DNA from: Verrucomicrobiota bacterium
Lineage (GTDB): Bacteria > Verrucomicrobiota > Verrucomicrobiia > Limisphaerales > UBA9464
Reading direction: 5' to 3'
DNA length: 64,000 bases
Assembly (NCBI GenBank): GCA_947454705.1
Contig: CANGKZ010000007.1
Location: 1 to 64,000 of the forward strand
Shown here: positions 1 through 9,384 of the stretch, piece by piece
Layout: the number at the start of each line of letters is the position of its first letter
How positions within the stretch are numbered: the first letter of the stretch is position 1
Program-made: the position numbers and the translations under genes
The notes under the pieces: model-generated
Database searches by the model: none
What the model saw: the letters and a program-made list of their open reading frames with translations, nothing else
What the model was told of the DNA's origin: nothing

Positions 1-132
1 CCATTCTACCGCATCCAAACGTGCAAAAGGTCATCCGCAAACCCAATGCATCGCACAACGCGGACGCGCCCCCCTGTCGCCTCTGCGACCCATTCGGTTC
101 CGATTGAACTCACCTCAGGTCCGGACACCAAT

Positions 133-212
133 GGGTTGAAGGGTTGAAGGGTTGAAGGGTTGAAGGGTTGAAGGGTTGAAGGGTTGAAGGGTTGAAGGGT
201 TGAAGGGTTGAA
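133..212 (+). repeat. Tandem array of ten GGGTTGAA octamers
   Basis: Exactly ten head-to-tail copies of the 8-base unit GGGTTGAA fill 133-212. The unit is not a multiple of three, so reading frames through it give a meaningless octapeptide periodicity on the other strand (FNPSTLQP). The array forms the left end of the composite module described at 133-426. Degenerate copies recur at 397-426, 12213-12244, 17432-17463 and 17645-17700, always between genes or at a gene end. Confidence 0.95.
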
Positions 213-426
213 GGGGGAGAGACGCGGTTGCATCCCGTATGGAGTACCGCGTTTACGCGGCTCTGCTGTTGGACCCAGAATCCAGCGGAGGGAATAATTT
301 TAACCCCCGGTACGACCACACCCGCGCCTCCCCGAACCGTCTTAAGACGGGACTCCAAACGAAAGAAGATCCCTTCAGGTTTGCGTCGGAATCCTCTTCA
401 ACCCTTCAACTTTTCAACCCTTCAAC
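133..426 (+). repeat. Composite repeat module, left copy
   Basis: In order the module holds the GGGTTGAA array (133-212), a 24-base spacer, palindrome A with its flanks (236-275, core CCGCGTTTACGCGG), a variable stretch, palindrome B in reverse (324-363, core CCGTCTTAAGACGG), a second variable stretch, and a reversed array of TTCAACCC-type octamers (397-426). The same order recurs in reverse complement at 17424-17708. Palindrome A plus flank differs at about two positions in 39 between the copies, and so does palindrome B, while the stretches between them have diverged. The reversed array overlaps the recD stop codon. Together with bases 1-132, where I see nothing else, it accounts for the 421 bases before the first gene. 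Confidence 0.85.
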
Positions 427-2305
427 TGCCGCGCGCCGCGCGCGTCCACAGCGCCTCATTCAACCCCGAGGCCCGCTCCACGCGGCGTTCAATGGCCGTG
501 CGCAGCAGTCCGGGGTCCGACCACACCTCCACGCCGGACCTCGCCCGCGTAATGCCGGTGTAGATCAATTCACGGGTCAGCAGCGGAGTGTCGCGTTCGG
601 GCAAGATCATCAGCACGCGGTCGAGCTCCGAGCCCTGGCTCTTGTGAACGGTCATGGCGTACACCGTCTCGTGCTCGGGAAGTCGCGCCGGCATCAGGGC
701 GCGAATTCCTCCGGAACCGTCCGGGAAATAGACCCGCAGCTCTCCGTTGGAATCCGGGAGACAGATCCCGATGTCGCCATTGAACAACCGCAGCTCGGGC
801 TCGTTCCGGGTGATCAACACCGGACGCCCCGGATACCAACCGCCGGCGTGCACGGTACCAGAAATGAAACCCGCCTCGCGGAGGAGCGCTTCGCAAAGGG
901 CGTTCAGGGATTCGACCCCGTACGGACCCTTTCGAACCACGGCGAGGATTCGGAATTGTTCCACCGCCTTCAGTGCCACTGCCGGATCGCGCTGCCGGGT
1001 GAGCGGACCGTAGGCCGCGAGGATGGGGCCGCGGAGTTCGGATCGTAGCTGGGCCGCCGCGGGGAGTGGATGCCACGCGCCCGGCGTGTTGGTCAGGATT
1101 CGAAGGGCTTCGCCCGCCTGACCCGCGTTCACGGCACGGCTGAGTTCCGACAGGCCGGCGGCCGCACCAAAGCGCCAGTTGCGACGCAGCTCGACAATGC
1201 AGTCCGCAAGACCGGGACTGGAGCACGACTCGTCCACTTCTGCTGCCGGCAATTCGGCCGAAGTGACCACACGTGCTTCCGCGGCGAATGGAGCCGAGTA
1301 GCGCCGCGATTCAGTTCGACCGCAGAGTTCGCCCAGCACGTTGCCCGCTTCGACCGAGGCCAGCTGATCCTTGTCGCCGACCAAAATCAGCCGCGCTCCC
1401 GGGCGCAGCGCCTGCACGAGACGCGTCATCAGGGCGAGGTCCACCATGCTGGCCTCGTCCACCACCACCACGTCGGCGGGCAGGGGATTGTCCGCGTTGT
1501 GACGAAACGCTGGCGAATTGGGAATCGATCCCAGCAGGCGGTGCAGCGTCGTGGCTGCGGCGGGCAGGCGGGCCTTGAGGGCGTCGGAGCAGGGCAGGTC
1601 GCGTCGCGCGCGGTCGATCGATTCGGCAATGCGCGCGGCGGCCTTTCCGGTGGGGGCGCAGACCGCGATGTCGAGCGGTTGCGGATCATGCGCCTCTAGC
1701 AATGCCGCCAGGAGCCAGACCACGGTGCGGGTCTTGCCGGTGCCCGGACCTCCGGTGATGACGGTCAACGGACGGGTCAGCGCCATCCAGGCGGCGATCT
1801 TCTGCCAGTCCGGATCCGATCCGGTGCGCGGAAACAGGCGTTCCAAAATTGATTCCATCGCCCCGTCCCGCGCCGGAGCGGGCAGTCGAAGTCGATGCTC
1901 GATCCGTTTTCGCAGGGCGGTGGCGAGGTTCTGCTCGTGCGTCCAGTACCGGTGCAAATACAGGCGATTCGCCGCATCGAGAATGAGCGGGGCAAACTCG
2001 CCCGGGGAGCCGACCACTCCGCTTGCTTTCAGGGCGGCAATCCACTCACCCAGCGCAGGAAGCCGGGTAGGTTCAGCGTTGTCCACGGTTTCGATCCCGC
2101 ACTCGTGCAGCGGTCGGCCCGCCACCGAGGGAAGCAGGAGGCAGGTGTGGCCTTCGCTCCGACGACGGCTCGTGAGTGCGGCCGCGAGGACCAATTCGGG
2201 TCCGCTGCCCGGGGCCAGCTCGTGCAGGAGCCGTGCGAATTGCACGTCGAGTTCGGAGAACCCTTCGAGCCCGGTGGCGCCATTCGGCAACGCGGTCGGG
2301 TTCAT
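422..2305 (-). CDS. recD: RecBCD enzyme subunit RecD (exodeoxyribonuclease V alpha)
   Basis: 627-residue SF1B helicase, the 5'-3' motor of RecBCD, which unwinds and processes double-strand DNA ends. An N-terminal region of about 170 residues precedes Walker A (GGPGTGKT, about 185-192). Walker B with VVVVDEASMVD, motif III with LVGDKDQLASVEAG and the C-terminal AMTVHKSQGSELDRV and YTGITRAR motifs follow. Length matches RecD of E. coli (about 608) rather than the longer RecD2. The ATG at 2305 is chosen because it overlaps the recB stop as ATGA (2302-2305), a sign of translational coupling; the open frame reaches further into recB but that part resembles nothing. The stop codon is supplied by the reversed octamer array at 397-426. 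Confidence 0.93.
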   Translation of the reverse strand: MNPTALPNGATGLEGFSELDVQFARLLHELAPGSGPELVLAAALTSRRRSEGHTCLLLPSVAGRPLHECGIETVDNAEPTRLPALGEWIAALKASGVVGSPGEFAPLILDAANRLYLHRYWTHEQNLATALRKRIEHRLRLPAPARDGAMESILERLFPRTGSDPDWQKIAAWMALTRPLTVITGGPGTGKTRTVVWLLAALLEAHDPQPLDIAVCAPTGKAAARIAESIDRARRDLPCSDALKARLPAAATTLHRLLGSIPNSPAFRHNADNPLPADVVVVDEASMVDLALMTRLVQALRPGARLILVGDKDQLASVEAGNVLGELCGRTESRRYSAPFAAEARVVTSAELPAAEVDESCSSPGLADCIVELRRNWRFGAAAGLSELSRAVNAGQAGEALRILTNTPGAWHPLPAAAQLRSELRGPILAAYGPLTRQRDPAVALKAVEQFRILAVVRKGPYGVESLNALCEALLREAGFISGTVHAGGWYPGRPVLITRNEPELRLFNGDIGICLPDSNGELRVYFPDGSGGIRALMPARLPEHETVYAMTVHKSQGSELDRVLMILPERDTPLLTRELIYTGITRARSGVEVWSDPGLLRTAIERRVERASGLNEALWTRAARGS

Positions 2306-5300
2306 GGAATCACCTCCGTGAATTCGGGAAAGAGCAGCGCGCCGAGATCGCGGATCAGCCCGTGCGCCGGGCGGTCGGCAAACACGCCGCGTCCGGGATG
2401 CTGCGGATCCACGCCGCGGAGGAACAGGTAGCGGACGCCGCCGAAGTCCCGATCGTAGTCGTAGTCGGGAATGCGCAGCGCGAGCCATCGGTCCAGCGCC
2501 ACGGTGTAGAGCAGGTACTGGAGGGGGTACAGATTCTGGTACATCTCGGCGTTCACCGCGGCGGCGGTGTAGTCGGAGGATTCCGCGCCGAGCCAGTTGG
2601 ACTTCCAATCGACCAGCCACCACCGGCCCCCGGATTCGAACACCAGATCCATGAAGCCCCGCATCACGCCTTCCACCGGATTGAATTCCAGTCGGTCGAG
2701 CGACTTGGGGAATCCCTCGGGAAGATGTTTTCCGTGCCGGGCGAGCAGGGCGCGGAGGTCGGCCGAGGTGACGCGCCTCAGCGGGAAGCAGAACTCCAGT
2801 TCGGTGAGCCGGCGGCTGCGATCGACCGTGGAAAGATGCAGCTCCGCGTTCGCATCGGTGGAATCGAGCGGTGCGGCGAGGGTGTGGCGGATCATCGCAA
2901 CGACCGCGGGTTCAAAGCGGGATTCGATTCCGTGGTCGAGCAGCAGCCGGTGGACGAGGGGAGCGTGTTCCGTCTCGGGGGCCGTGAAATCGAGCTCCTC
3001 GAACATCTGGTGCAGACACACACCGGCCTTCGCGCCGCGGGGAAAGGCGTGGATGTCGTCCGGGTCCGGCGGGAGGACCGGCAGCGGGGGCTGTGTTGGA
3101 GCCGTCGGGGTGTCGTCGTGGTCCGGGGCTTCGGTCCGGTGTCCCGCCGTGAGCCAGGTGAAGCTGGCCGCACGCCAATCCTGCGTGAGCACGCGGGTGA
3201 ACCGGCGTGGGGCGGCCTGTGAATCGGCCGGGCGCTCCGGATTCCACGGGGTTTCATCGGGTTCGCCCGGGGTGGAGACTTCGATGAACTCACTCGATGC
3301 ACTGATTCGCTCCAGCGCGGCCCGCGTGCCCGCGGCGGTTCGGTCCTTGCCCCAGGCTTCGAGTGCGGCAACGGGTTCCGGTGCGGATGCATCCGTCCCG
3401 GCGGAGTCCGGAAGGAACAGCCACGATGGGGCGGTGGTCGGATCCTTGAAATGGCCCCAGGCGAAATAGCAGCGATTTCGCGCCCGGGTGAGAGCCACGT
3501 AAAGGAGTCGCATGGTTTCCGCGAGACGTTCCCCGGTGGCGAGCTGCTCATGACGCTCGCGCTCGGGCGAACCCAGATCGCCAATCATGCGCCCGCCATC
3601 CTCCGGGTCGTGACACAGGATCAATTTTGGGTCGTCGGGCTGATTGCTTGAGTTGATGGCCGCGCCCTTGAGGAAGAACGGGCAGAATACCACGGGGTAT
3701 TCGAGCCCCTTGCTCCGGTGAATGGTCACCAGCTGGACGGCATCGTCATCGCGTTCCAGGCGCAGCAGCTCGGCATCCCCGGCGTCCCCGGCTTCTTCGC
3801 ATCGATGGGCCAGATATTGGCAGACGCCCGCGACTCCGAGCCGTCGTTCCAGTGCTACTGCGTGCAGGAGTTCGGCGAGGTGCAGCAGGTTGGTGAGGCG
3901 GCGTTCGCCATCGGGCAGCACGAGCCAGCGGCTTCGCACGCGGCAGTCGCGGATCAACTCGCGGAACATGGGGAGGAATCCCGCGGTGTTCCATCGTTCG
4001 GCCCAGGATTGGAACTTCGCGCTCCACGCGGCCCACGCGGTTTCATCGTCCTGCAGGGCGAGGAGGGATGCTCCATCGAGTCCGAGAATATTTCCGGCAA
4101 GCGCGGAGCGGAGCCGGCGGGACTGCGTGGGATCGGCAATTCCGTTCAGCAGGGTGAGGAGTTCGGCGGCTTCCTCGGATTCAAACACGCCGCGCTGGGT
4201 TTGCTGGACGCTCGGGATGGAGCGTCGGAAGAGCGCCTCGGCGACGCGTTCCGCCTGCTTGTGGCTTTCCACCAGGACGGCGATTTCCCGCGGCTTCAGC
4301 GCGCGTCCCTCGACCTTCACCGCGGACTCCGGTGAGAGCAGCCGACGGATCTCCGATGCCGTCAACTCGGCGAGCAGGGGCTCCGCCTCGGTACGGGCCA
4401 TCGGCGCGTCGTCCCCGGAATCGAGGAACCAGAGTTGAAGCGGCGCGTGAAGTTCACCTCGCTCGGTCAACGGGCGGGCGTCGGCGCGGCCCGCGGCCTT
4501 CACGGGATGAAATTCGATCTCGGGAACGACGAAGGGCGCCGACCGATTTTGGAACAGGTGGTTCACCGCCCCCACCAGTCCGGATTCGGAACGCCAGTTG
4601 GTTCCGAGCGTGTGGGACTGCGCGGCGCCGCGGGCGGCGGTGAGGTAGGTGAAGACGTCGGCGCCGCGGAATCCGTAGATCGCCTGCTTGGGATCGCCGA
4701 TGAGAAACAACCGTTGATGCGGCCGTCCGAACAGGCGCTTGAAGATGCGCCACTGGACGGGGTCGGTGTCCTGGAATTCGTCGATGAGCGCCGCCGGGAA
4801 GGAATCGGCCACGCGCGATGCGAGCCTCTCGCCCGCGGGGCCTTCGAGCGCGCTGTCGAGCCGGGTGAGGAGATCGTCGAAGGACTGGATTTTCCGCGTT
4901 TGCTTCATCACGCGCAGCGCGGTGGCCGCCTCCTGCGTGAACTTCAGCATCCAGGCCGAATACAGATGGGTCGCGAGCGCCACGAGTTCCGCACATCGGT
5001 CGAAAAATGGATGCGTGGGCGGCGTTTCCTTGGGGCGTCGCTTGTTGCGCTTCTCCTGGAAGGCGGCCGGGGTGAAGGAGTCGAACACCGCAAAGTCCGC
5101 AGTGCCCCCGGTGCCCTGGAAGCAGGCATTGAACTGCGCCCAGAATTCGGCGACCGACGTGTTTCGGTTGTAGGGAAGGTTCCCCCAGGCGATGTCGTCG
5201 CCAAAGTAGGAGCGGATTCCCGCGCCGTCGATTTGCCAGAGTCCGGCGGCCTCGGTGAACACGGCGTCGATGCGCGCGCGCAGTTCGGAAAACGGAAGCG

Positions 5301-5928
5301 GGCCGGGATCGGCGCAGATCCGGAGTCCCGGGTGCCGCTGGGTTTCCTCCAGCAGGCGACGGAGGCGTCCCGGGGAAAGGCCGGCGGCGCGTACCAATCC
5401 TGATTCGGCAAATCCGGCGTCCTCGAAGGCGTGTCGCCACCAGTCGGCCACGACCTCCTCCAGCAGCGGACGGACCGAGGGAACGAGTTCCACATCGAAC
5501 AGGCTGCCACTTTCGAAGGCGCGGTCCGAGAGCACGCGCTGGCAGAAGCCGTGGATGGTGCGGATCGGTGTCTCGTCGAATCCCGCGAGCGCCTGCTGCA
5601 GCGTGGCGCGGGCGTGGCGGAGGTCGGGATCGTCGGTGCTGAGACGCTGCCGCAGCGCGACGAACAGCGGATCGGTGGACGTCGCGCCGGGAGCAAAGGC
5701 GGCAATGGCCTCGGCGAGTCGGTCGCGCAGGCGGCCGCGTAATTCCTCGGTGGCGGCCTCGGTGTAGGTGACGATGAGCAGGTTCCGGTGCGACAGACCA
5801 TGCTCCAGCAGCAGGCGGACAAAGAGCCCGGCGAGCGTGAAGGTCTTGCCGGTGCCGGCGCTGGCTTCGAGCACCGTGATGCCCGGGCGCAGCGGTGTGG
5901 ATGGCAGATCGAACAAGGAGGAACTCAT
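2302..5928 (-). CDS. recB: RecBCD enzyme subunit RecB (exodeoxyribonuclease V beta)
   Basis: 1208-residue UvrD-like SF1A helicase with a C-terminal nuclease, the 3'-5' motor and only nuclease of RecBCD. Walker A is ASAGTGKT at 22-29. Motif II is ALIDEFQDTDPVQW, motif III LIGDPKQAIYGFRGAD, motif V TIHRSKGLEYPVV and motif VI LLYVALTRARNR. Near the C terminus GFMDLVFE followed by WWLVDWKSNWLG supplies the metal-binding aspartates and lysine of the RecB nuclease, so the nuclease looks intact. The ATG at 5928 overlaps the recC stop as ATGA and fits the conserved start of the family; the longer in-frame extension to 6027 lies inside recC. Confidence 0.95.
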   Translation of the reverse strand: MSSSLFDLPSTPLRPGITVLEASAGTGKTFTLAGLFVRLLLEHGLSHRNLLIVTYTEAATEELRGRLRDRLAEAIAAFAPGATSTDPLFVALRQRLSTDDPDLRHARATLQQALAGFDETPIRTIHGFCQRVLSDRAFESGSLFDVELVPSVRPLLEEVVADWWRHAFEDAGFAESGLVRAAGLSPGRLRRLLEETQRHPGLRICADPGPLPFSELRARIDAVFTEAAGLWQIDGAGIRSYFGDDIAWGNLPYNRNTSVAEFWAQFNACFQGTGGTADFAVFDSFTPAAFQEKRNKRRPKETPPTHPFFDRCAELVALATHLYSAWMLKFTQEAATALRVMKQTRKIQSFDDLLTRLDSALEGPAGERLASRVADSFPAALIDEFQDTDPVQWRIFKRLFGRPHQRLFLIGDPKQAIYGFRGADVFTYLTAARGAAQSHTLGTNWRSESGLVGAVNHLFQNRSAPFVVPEIEFHPVKAAGRADARPLTERGELHAPLQLWFLDSGDDAPMARTEAEPLLAELTASEIRRLLSPESAVKVEGRALKPREIAVLVESHKQAERVAEALFRRSIPSVQQTQRGVFESEEAAELLTLLNGIADPTQSRRLRSALAGNILGLDGASLLALQDDETAWAAWSAKFQSWAERWNTAGFLPMFRELIRDCRVRSRWLVLPDGERRLTNLLHLAELLHAVALERRLGVAGVCQYLAHRCEEAGDAGDAELLRLERDDDAVQLVTIHRSKGLEYPVVFCPFFLKGAAINSSNQPDDPKLILCHDPEDGGRMIGDLGSPERERHEQLATGERLAETMRLLYVALTRARNRCYFAWGHFKDPTTAPSWLFLPDSAGTDASAPEPVAALEAWGKDRTAAGTRAALERISASSEFIEVSTPGEPDETPWNPERPADSQAAPRRFTRVLTQDWRAASFTWLTAGHRTEAPDHDDTPTAPTQPPLPVLPPDPDDIHAFPRGAKAGVCLHQMFEELDFTAPETEHAPLVHRLLLDHGIESRFEPAVVAMIRHTLAAPLDSTDANAELHLSTVDRSRRLTELEFCFPLRRVTSADLRALLARHGKHLPEGFPKSLDRLEFNPVEGVMRGFMDLVFESGGRWWLVDWKSNWLGAESSDYTAAAVNAEMYQNLYPLQYLLYTVALDRWLALRIPDYDYDRDFGGVRYLFLRGVDPQHPGRGVFADRPAHGLIRDLGALLFPEFTEVIP

Positions 5929-8900
5929 GCCTTCTCCTCCCGGGAATGATCGTGGATGGGGCCGAACACAGCGCGCGCCAGGTGGATGAACTCCTCGTTC
6001 AACGGATCGGCTTCGTGCCGGAAACACAGGCGGTACGAGGGATCCGCCGATTCCGGGTCGGCCTTGGAACGTTCATCTCCCAGCCACGCGGTGCGGGCTT
6101 GTTCCAGCGGCGGTTTTTTGGATCGGGATTTCTCGTCGCGTTCCGCCTTCACCAGCGCGGCTGCGGTGATCGGAAACAGCCGAAGCGGTTGCCGGAGTCC
6201 GAGCCAGTACAGATCGAGCAGCGTTCGCAGCACGGCCTGCGGATCGTTTACAGGTGAGAACTGTGTGGTGAAATCCTCGGTCACCAGGCGCGAACCTGGG
6301 AAGGTTCCCGCCGGCCGGGTGAGCTGCCAGGCGAGGTGTTGGATCCACAGGCGCAGGGTGTCCGCGGCGCGGCGGCGACCGCATCGGAATTGAAGCAGGC
6401 TGCCATCGGCCTGCGGGACCACGGCGCCGACCACACGGAACGGGCCGGCCTCCAGGTCGATCGATTCGCGCTCCGCGGGATTGGGGCGGCCGAGCCGGTG
6501 GAGGAATTGTTCCGCGCGGAGGCGATGCTCGTGGTAGTCGAGCAGACCCGATTTCCCGGGCGGGATTCGCCCCTCCGCAGCGAGGCGGCGGACGAACGAT
6601 TCGGGGAGCGATCCCGACAACTGGTTGGAGACCCAGTCGGACCGAAGTTGGAACGAATCCAGGGAGTCGAGCAGGAGCGGTTCCTGGTCTTCCAGCAGGT
6701 CGTGTCGGCGGCGGGGATCGAGCTGGAATCGGTCGCGCAGGAAGAACTGGGACGGATTGGAAAGGAAATCGCCGAGCTGCTGGAGCGTGACGCGTCGCCG
6801 GTCTTCCGGCGGTTCCGGCAGGGGCGCGGCGAGGAAGGGGCCGGGCGGAATGCGCGTCTGCTGGGTGGTGCGGGCGGCGATGGAGTTCTCCTCGGAGTAC
6901 GAGAACAGGGGCGAGGGATTCGAGGTATCGTCGGACGATTCGAAATACGCCGGGCTGAAGGCGTGGAGCCGGTGTCGCACCGTGAGAAGCGACCGGCTCA
7001 ACGGCCCGCCGCCCCCGGGCGCGGTGTAGCGTTCGTCGAGGAAATCGAACAGTTCGCTCACCACCACGCTGGGCGGGATCGGACGGTTGTCGCGCTCGCT
7101 CTGGCCCACATGGCTCAAGTGCAGGCGTTCGCCGGCGCTGATCAGGGTTTCGAGAAAGAGGTAGCGATCGTCATCCCGCGTGGAACGATCCCCGAGACGC
7201 GGCGCGGTGGCCATGAGGTCGAGGCTCGAATGCGGCGCCTGACGCGGGAAGGAGCCTTCGTTCATCCCCAGCAGGCAGATCACGCGAAACGGAATGCTGC
7301 GCATGGGCTTCAACGCGCAGAAGGTCACTCCGCCCGTCAGGAAGCCGCTGCCCTGGGTGTCCTCTTCCAACGCTGCAGACAAGGGTTCTAGCACGACAGC
7401 CAGCTCGACGGATTCGGTGACGGCGGCGGATTCCATCGGCGGGCGCATTCCCGCGATGGCCCGTCGGACCGGGGCGAGTTCCGCCTCCGCATCGCCACTC
7501 CCGTTCGAACCGGAACCTGAACCCGCCCCCGATACCGGCGACGAGGGACCTCCGGGAGGTGTACCAAAAAAAGTATCCAGAACCCGGAGCAGCTCCGGAA
7601 TCCATTCCCCCGGGGGGCGAAGCTGTTCCAGGGATTCGAGGGTGGAAAAGAGGTGTTCCAGGAATGATGCGAACCGGCCGAGCACCCGGGTGGCGGAGCC
7701 TTCCACATCCCCGTAGGGCAGGATGCCGGCGAAGAGTCCGTCGTTGGAGGGGGATTCCGAGGGGGCCATGGCCTGGCCGAGCAGAAGGCGGCGAAGACCG
7801 GCCTTCCAGGTGTTGGCCTCGGTGGGAGGAAGGCCGAGGGCGGCGCGGTGTCCGGCATCGCGTCCCCAGTGGATGCGGGTGTCGGTCACCCAGTGGCGGA
7901 TGAGGGCAAGGTTCGACTCCACCAGGCCAAACCGATTGCGCACGGCGGTGCATTCGAGCAGATCGAGGATTTCCGAGGCTCCGGCGCGTCCGTGGGCAAG
8001 TCGGAGAAGATGCAGGAAGGTCTCAACCGTTTGGCCCGATTGGCGCGGTCCGCGGTCGGCGAGGCTGTAAGGAATGCGTTCGCGTTCCAATTCTGGGGCA
8101 TCGAACACCGCCTGAATCCGCGGGGCGTAGGTGTCGAGATCGGGCGTCATCACCAGCACGTCGCGCGGCGTGAGCGTGGGATCCTTCTGAAACCAGTCGA
8201 GCAACTGGTCGCGCAGCACTTCGAGTTCGCGGATCGGACTGTGGCAGGCGTGCAGGCGGATGGAATCGTCGTCGGGCGCCACCACGGTCCGGGTCGATTC
8301 CTCGACGGATTCGAGTTCCAGCAGTCCGCGCTGAACCCGCTGGAGCAGCCGGTTTCCGTCCGGTGCAATGAACTCGGCGTGTTCCTCCGGATCGCACTGT
8401 TCGTAGATGAGCTTGATGAAATCGCGTCCGAGCGGACCGAGGGATTCCAGCAGCCGGTGGCTGGAATCGAGGTGAAGCTCGGAGCCGTCGCCCGCGCGCA
8501 GCCCGGACTTGCGCAGGAGGCGTTCGCGTTCGCGTCCGGTCGTGACGTCGCCCCACCAGGGCTCGCAGGGTTGAAGCAGGAAGCAGTGGACGTCACGCGT
8601 CTGGGCGACGCGATGGAGCACGTCGAGGTACAGCGGCGGCAGCGCCGAAATGCCGAACAGCGCAATGCGGCCGGGCAGGGGATCCTGCGCAAATTCCGGC
8701 AGGGGATCGGGCAGCGCGGCGTGTCGCTGGGCGGGATGGGTTCCGCCGGTTTCCGCGGTGATCTGTCGCCAGAGCGCCGCCTGCCAGGTGCCGTCGGGTT
8801 CGGATCCGCCCTCGTCCCAGGCGCGGATCAAATCGGGACGAAACACCAAATACTGATCGAACAGGTGCGCGAGGCGGCCGGCGAGCTGGAGGCGCTTGCG

Positions 8901-9290
8901 TCGGTCGCCTCCATCGAGATACCGGCGCACTTCGTCGAAGTGCGGATCGGACGGCGGTTCCTGAAGCAGCCGAAACAGGCGCCAGTGGAGCGTGTCGCGG
9001 TCGTAGGAGGGGCCTCCGGCGTGGTCGGGCGTGCTGCGTTGGAGGATGCGATCGACAAACGCGCGCGGAAACGGGAACTCGACGTGCGCGCAGACGCCGA
9101 GACGCCGCGCGAGTTCGAGCTTTAACCAGCGGGCCATGCCGAGGCTCTGCACCACAAGCGTCTCGGGAATGAAGGGCGAACCCGAGGGCGTGCGCAGGAC
9201 CGACGCGAGATGGTCGGCCAGGCGGTCGAGACGATTGCTGGTGTGGAGATGGAAACTCACCGGGACCCCGTCATTGGAGCGGCGTTGCAC
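5925..9290 (-). CDS. recC: RecBCD enzyme subunit RecC (exodeoxyribonuclease V gamma)
   Basis: 1121-residue RecC, the non-motor subunit with an inactivated helicase and nuclease fold that scans for the Chi sequence and splits the DNA strands. The N terminus (SFHLHTSNRLDRLADHLA, then TLVVQSLGMARWLKLELARRLGVCAHVEFPFPR) is the characteristic RecC start. Further in, LFGISALPP and VICLLGMNEGSFPRQ are also family-typical, and no functional Walker A is seen. It is the first gene of the operon, overlapping recB by four bases. An alternative GTG start about eight codons inside is possible. The 94-base gap to the divergent glcF gene probably carries promoters for both. Confidence 0.93.
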   Translation of the reverse strand: MQRRSNDGVPVSFHLHTSNRLDRLADHLASVLRTPSGSPFIPETLVVQSLGMARWLKLELARRLGVCAHVEFPFPRAFVDRILQRSTPDHAGGPSYDRDTLHWRLFRLLQEPPSDPHFDEVRRYLDGGDRRKRLQLAGRLAHLFDQYLVFRPDLIRAWDEGGSEPDGTWQAALWRQITAETGGTHPAQRHAALPDPLPEFAQDPLPGRIALFGISALPPLYLDVLHRVAQTRDVHCFLLQPCEPWWGDVTTGRERERLLRKSGLRAGDGSELHLDSSHRLLESLGPLGRDFIKLIYEQCDPEEHAEFIAPDGNRLLQRVQRGLLELESVEESTRTVVAPDDDSIRLHACHSPIRELEVLRDQLLDWFQKDPTLTPRDVLVMTPDLDTYAPRIQAVFDAPELERERIPYSLADRGPRQSGQTVETFLHLLRLAHGRAGASEILDLLECTAVRNRFGLVESNLALIRHWVTDTRIHWGRDAGHRAALGLPPTEANTWKAGLRRLLLGQAMAPSESPSNDGLFAGILPYGDVEGSATRVLGRFASFLEHLFSTLESLEQLRPPGEWIPELLRVLDTFFGTPPGGPSSPVSGAGSGSGSNGSGDAEAELAPVRRAIAGMRPPMESAAVTESVELAVVLEPLSAALEEDTQGSGFLTGGVTFCALKPMRSIPFRVICLLGMNEGSFPRQAPHSSLDLMATAPRLGDRSTRDDDRYLFLETLISAGERLHLSHVGQSERDNRPIPPSVVVSELFDFLDERYTAPGGGGPLSRSLLTVRHRLHAFSPAYFESSDDTSNPSPLFSYSEENSIAARTTQQTRIPPGPFLAAPLPEPPEDRRRVTLQQLGDFLSNPSQFFLRDRFQLDPRRRHDLLEDQEPLLLDSLDSFQLRSDWVSNQLSGSLPESFVRRLAAEGRIPPGKSGLLDYHEHRLRAEQFLHRLGRPNPAERESIDLEAGPFRVVGAVVPQADGSLLQFRCGRRRAADTLRLWIQHLAWQLTRPAGTFPGSRLVTEDFTTQFSPVNDPQAVLRTLLDLYWLGLRQPLRLFPITAAALVKAERDEKSRSKKPPLEQARTAWLGDERSKADPESADPSYRLCFRHEADPLNEEFIHLARAVFGPIHDHSREEKA

Positions 9291-9384
9291 GAATCGGGGA
9301 AAGGAGGAAATGCAACGGGAGCGAATTCGCTTTCAGTGGACGGGCACTTGCCGGTTTGATCGGGCAAGCAAGTGACCGATCCGG

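Noticed and set aside
133-212. CRISPR-like repetition
   Set aside because: The units are 8 bases, contiguous and without spacers; no cas genes are present.
6-233. Minus-strand open frame giving FNPSTLQP octapeptide repeats
   Set aside because: The repeat comes only from translating the 8-base DNA array in three frames; no conserved residues or ribosome-binding site.
7848-9125. 425-codon plus-strand frame inside recC
   Set aside because: RecC on the other strand is well supported and the frame has no recognisable motif.
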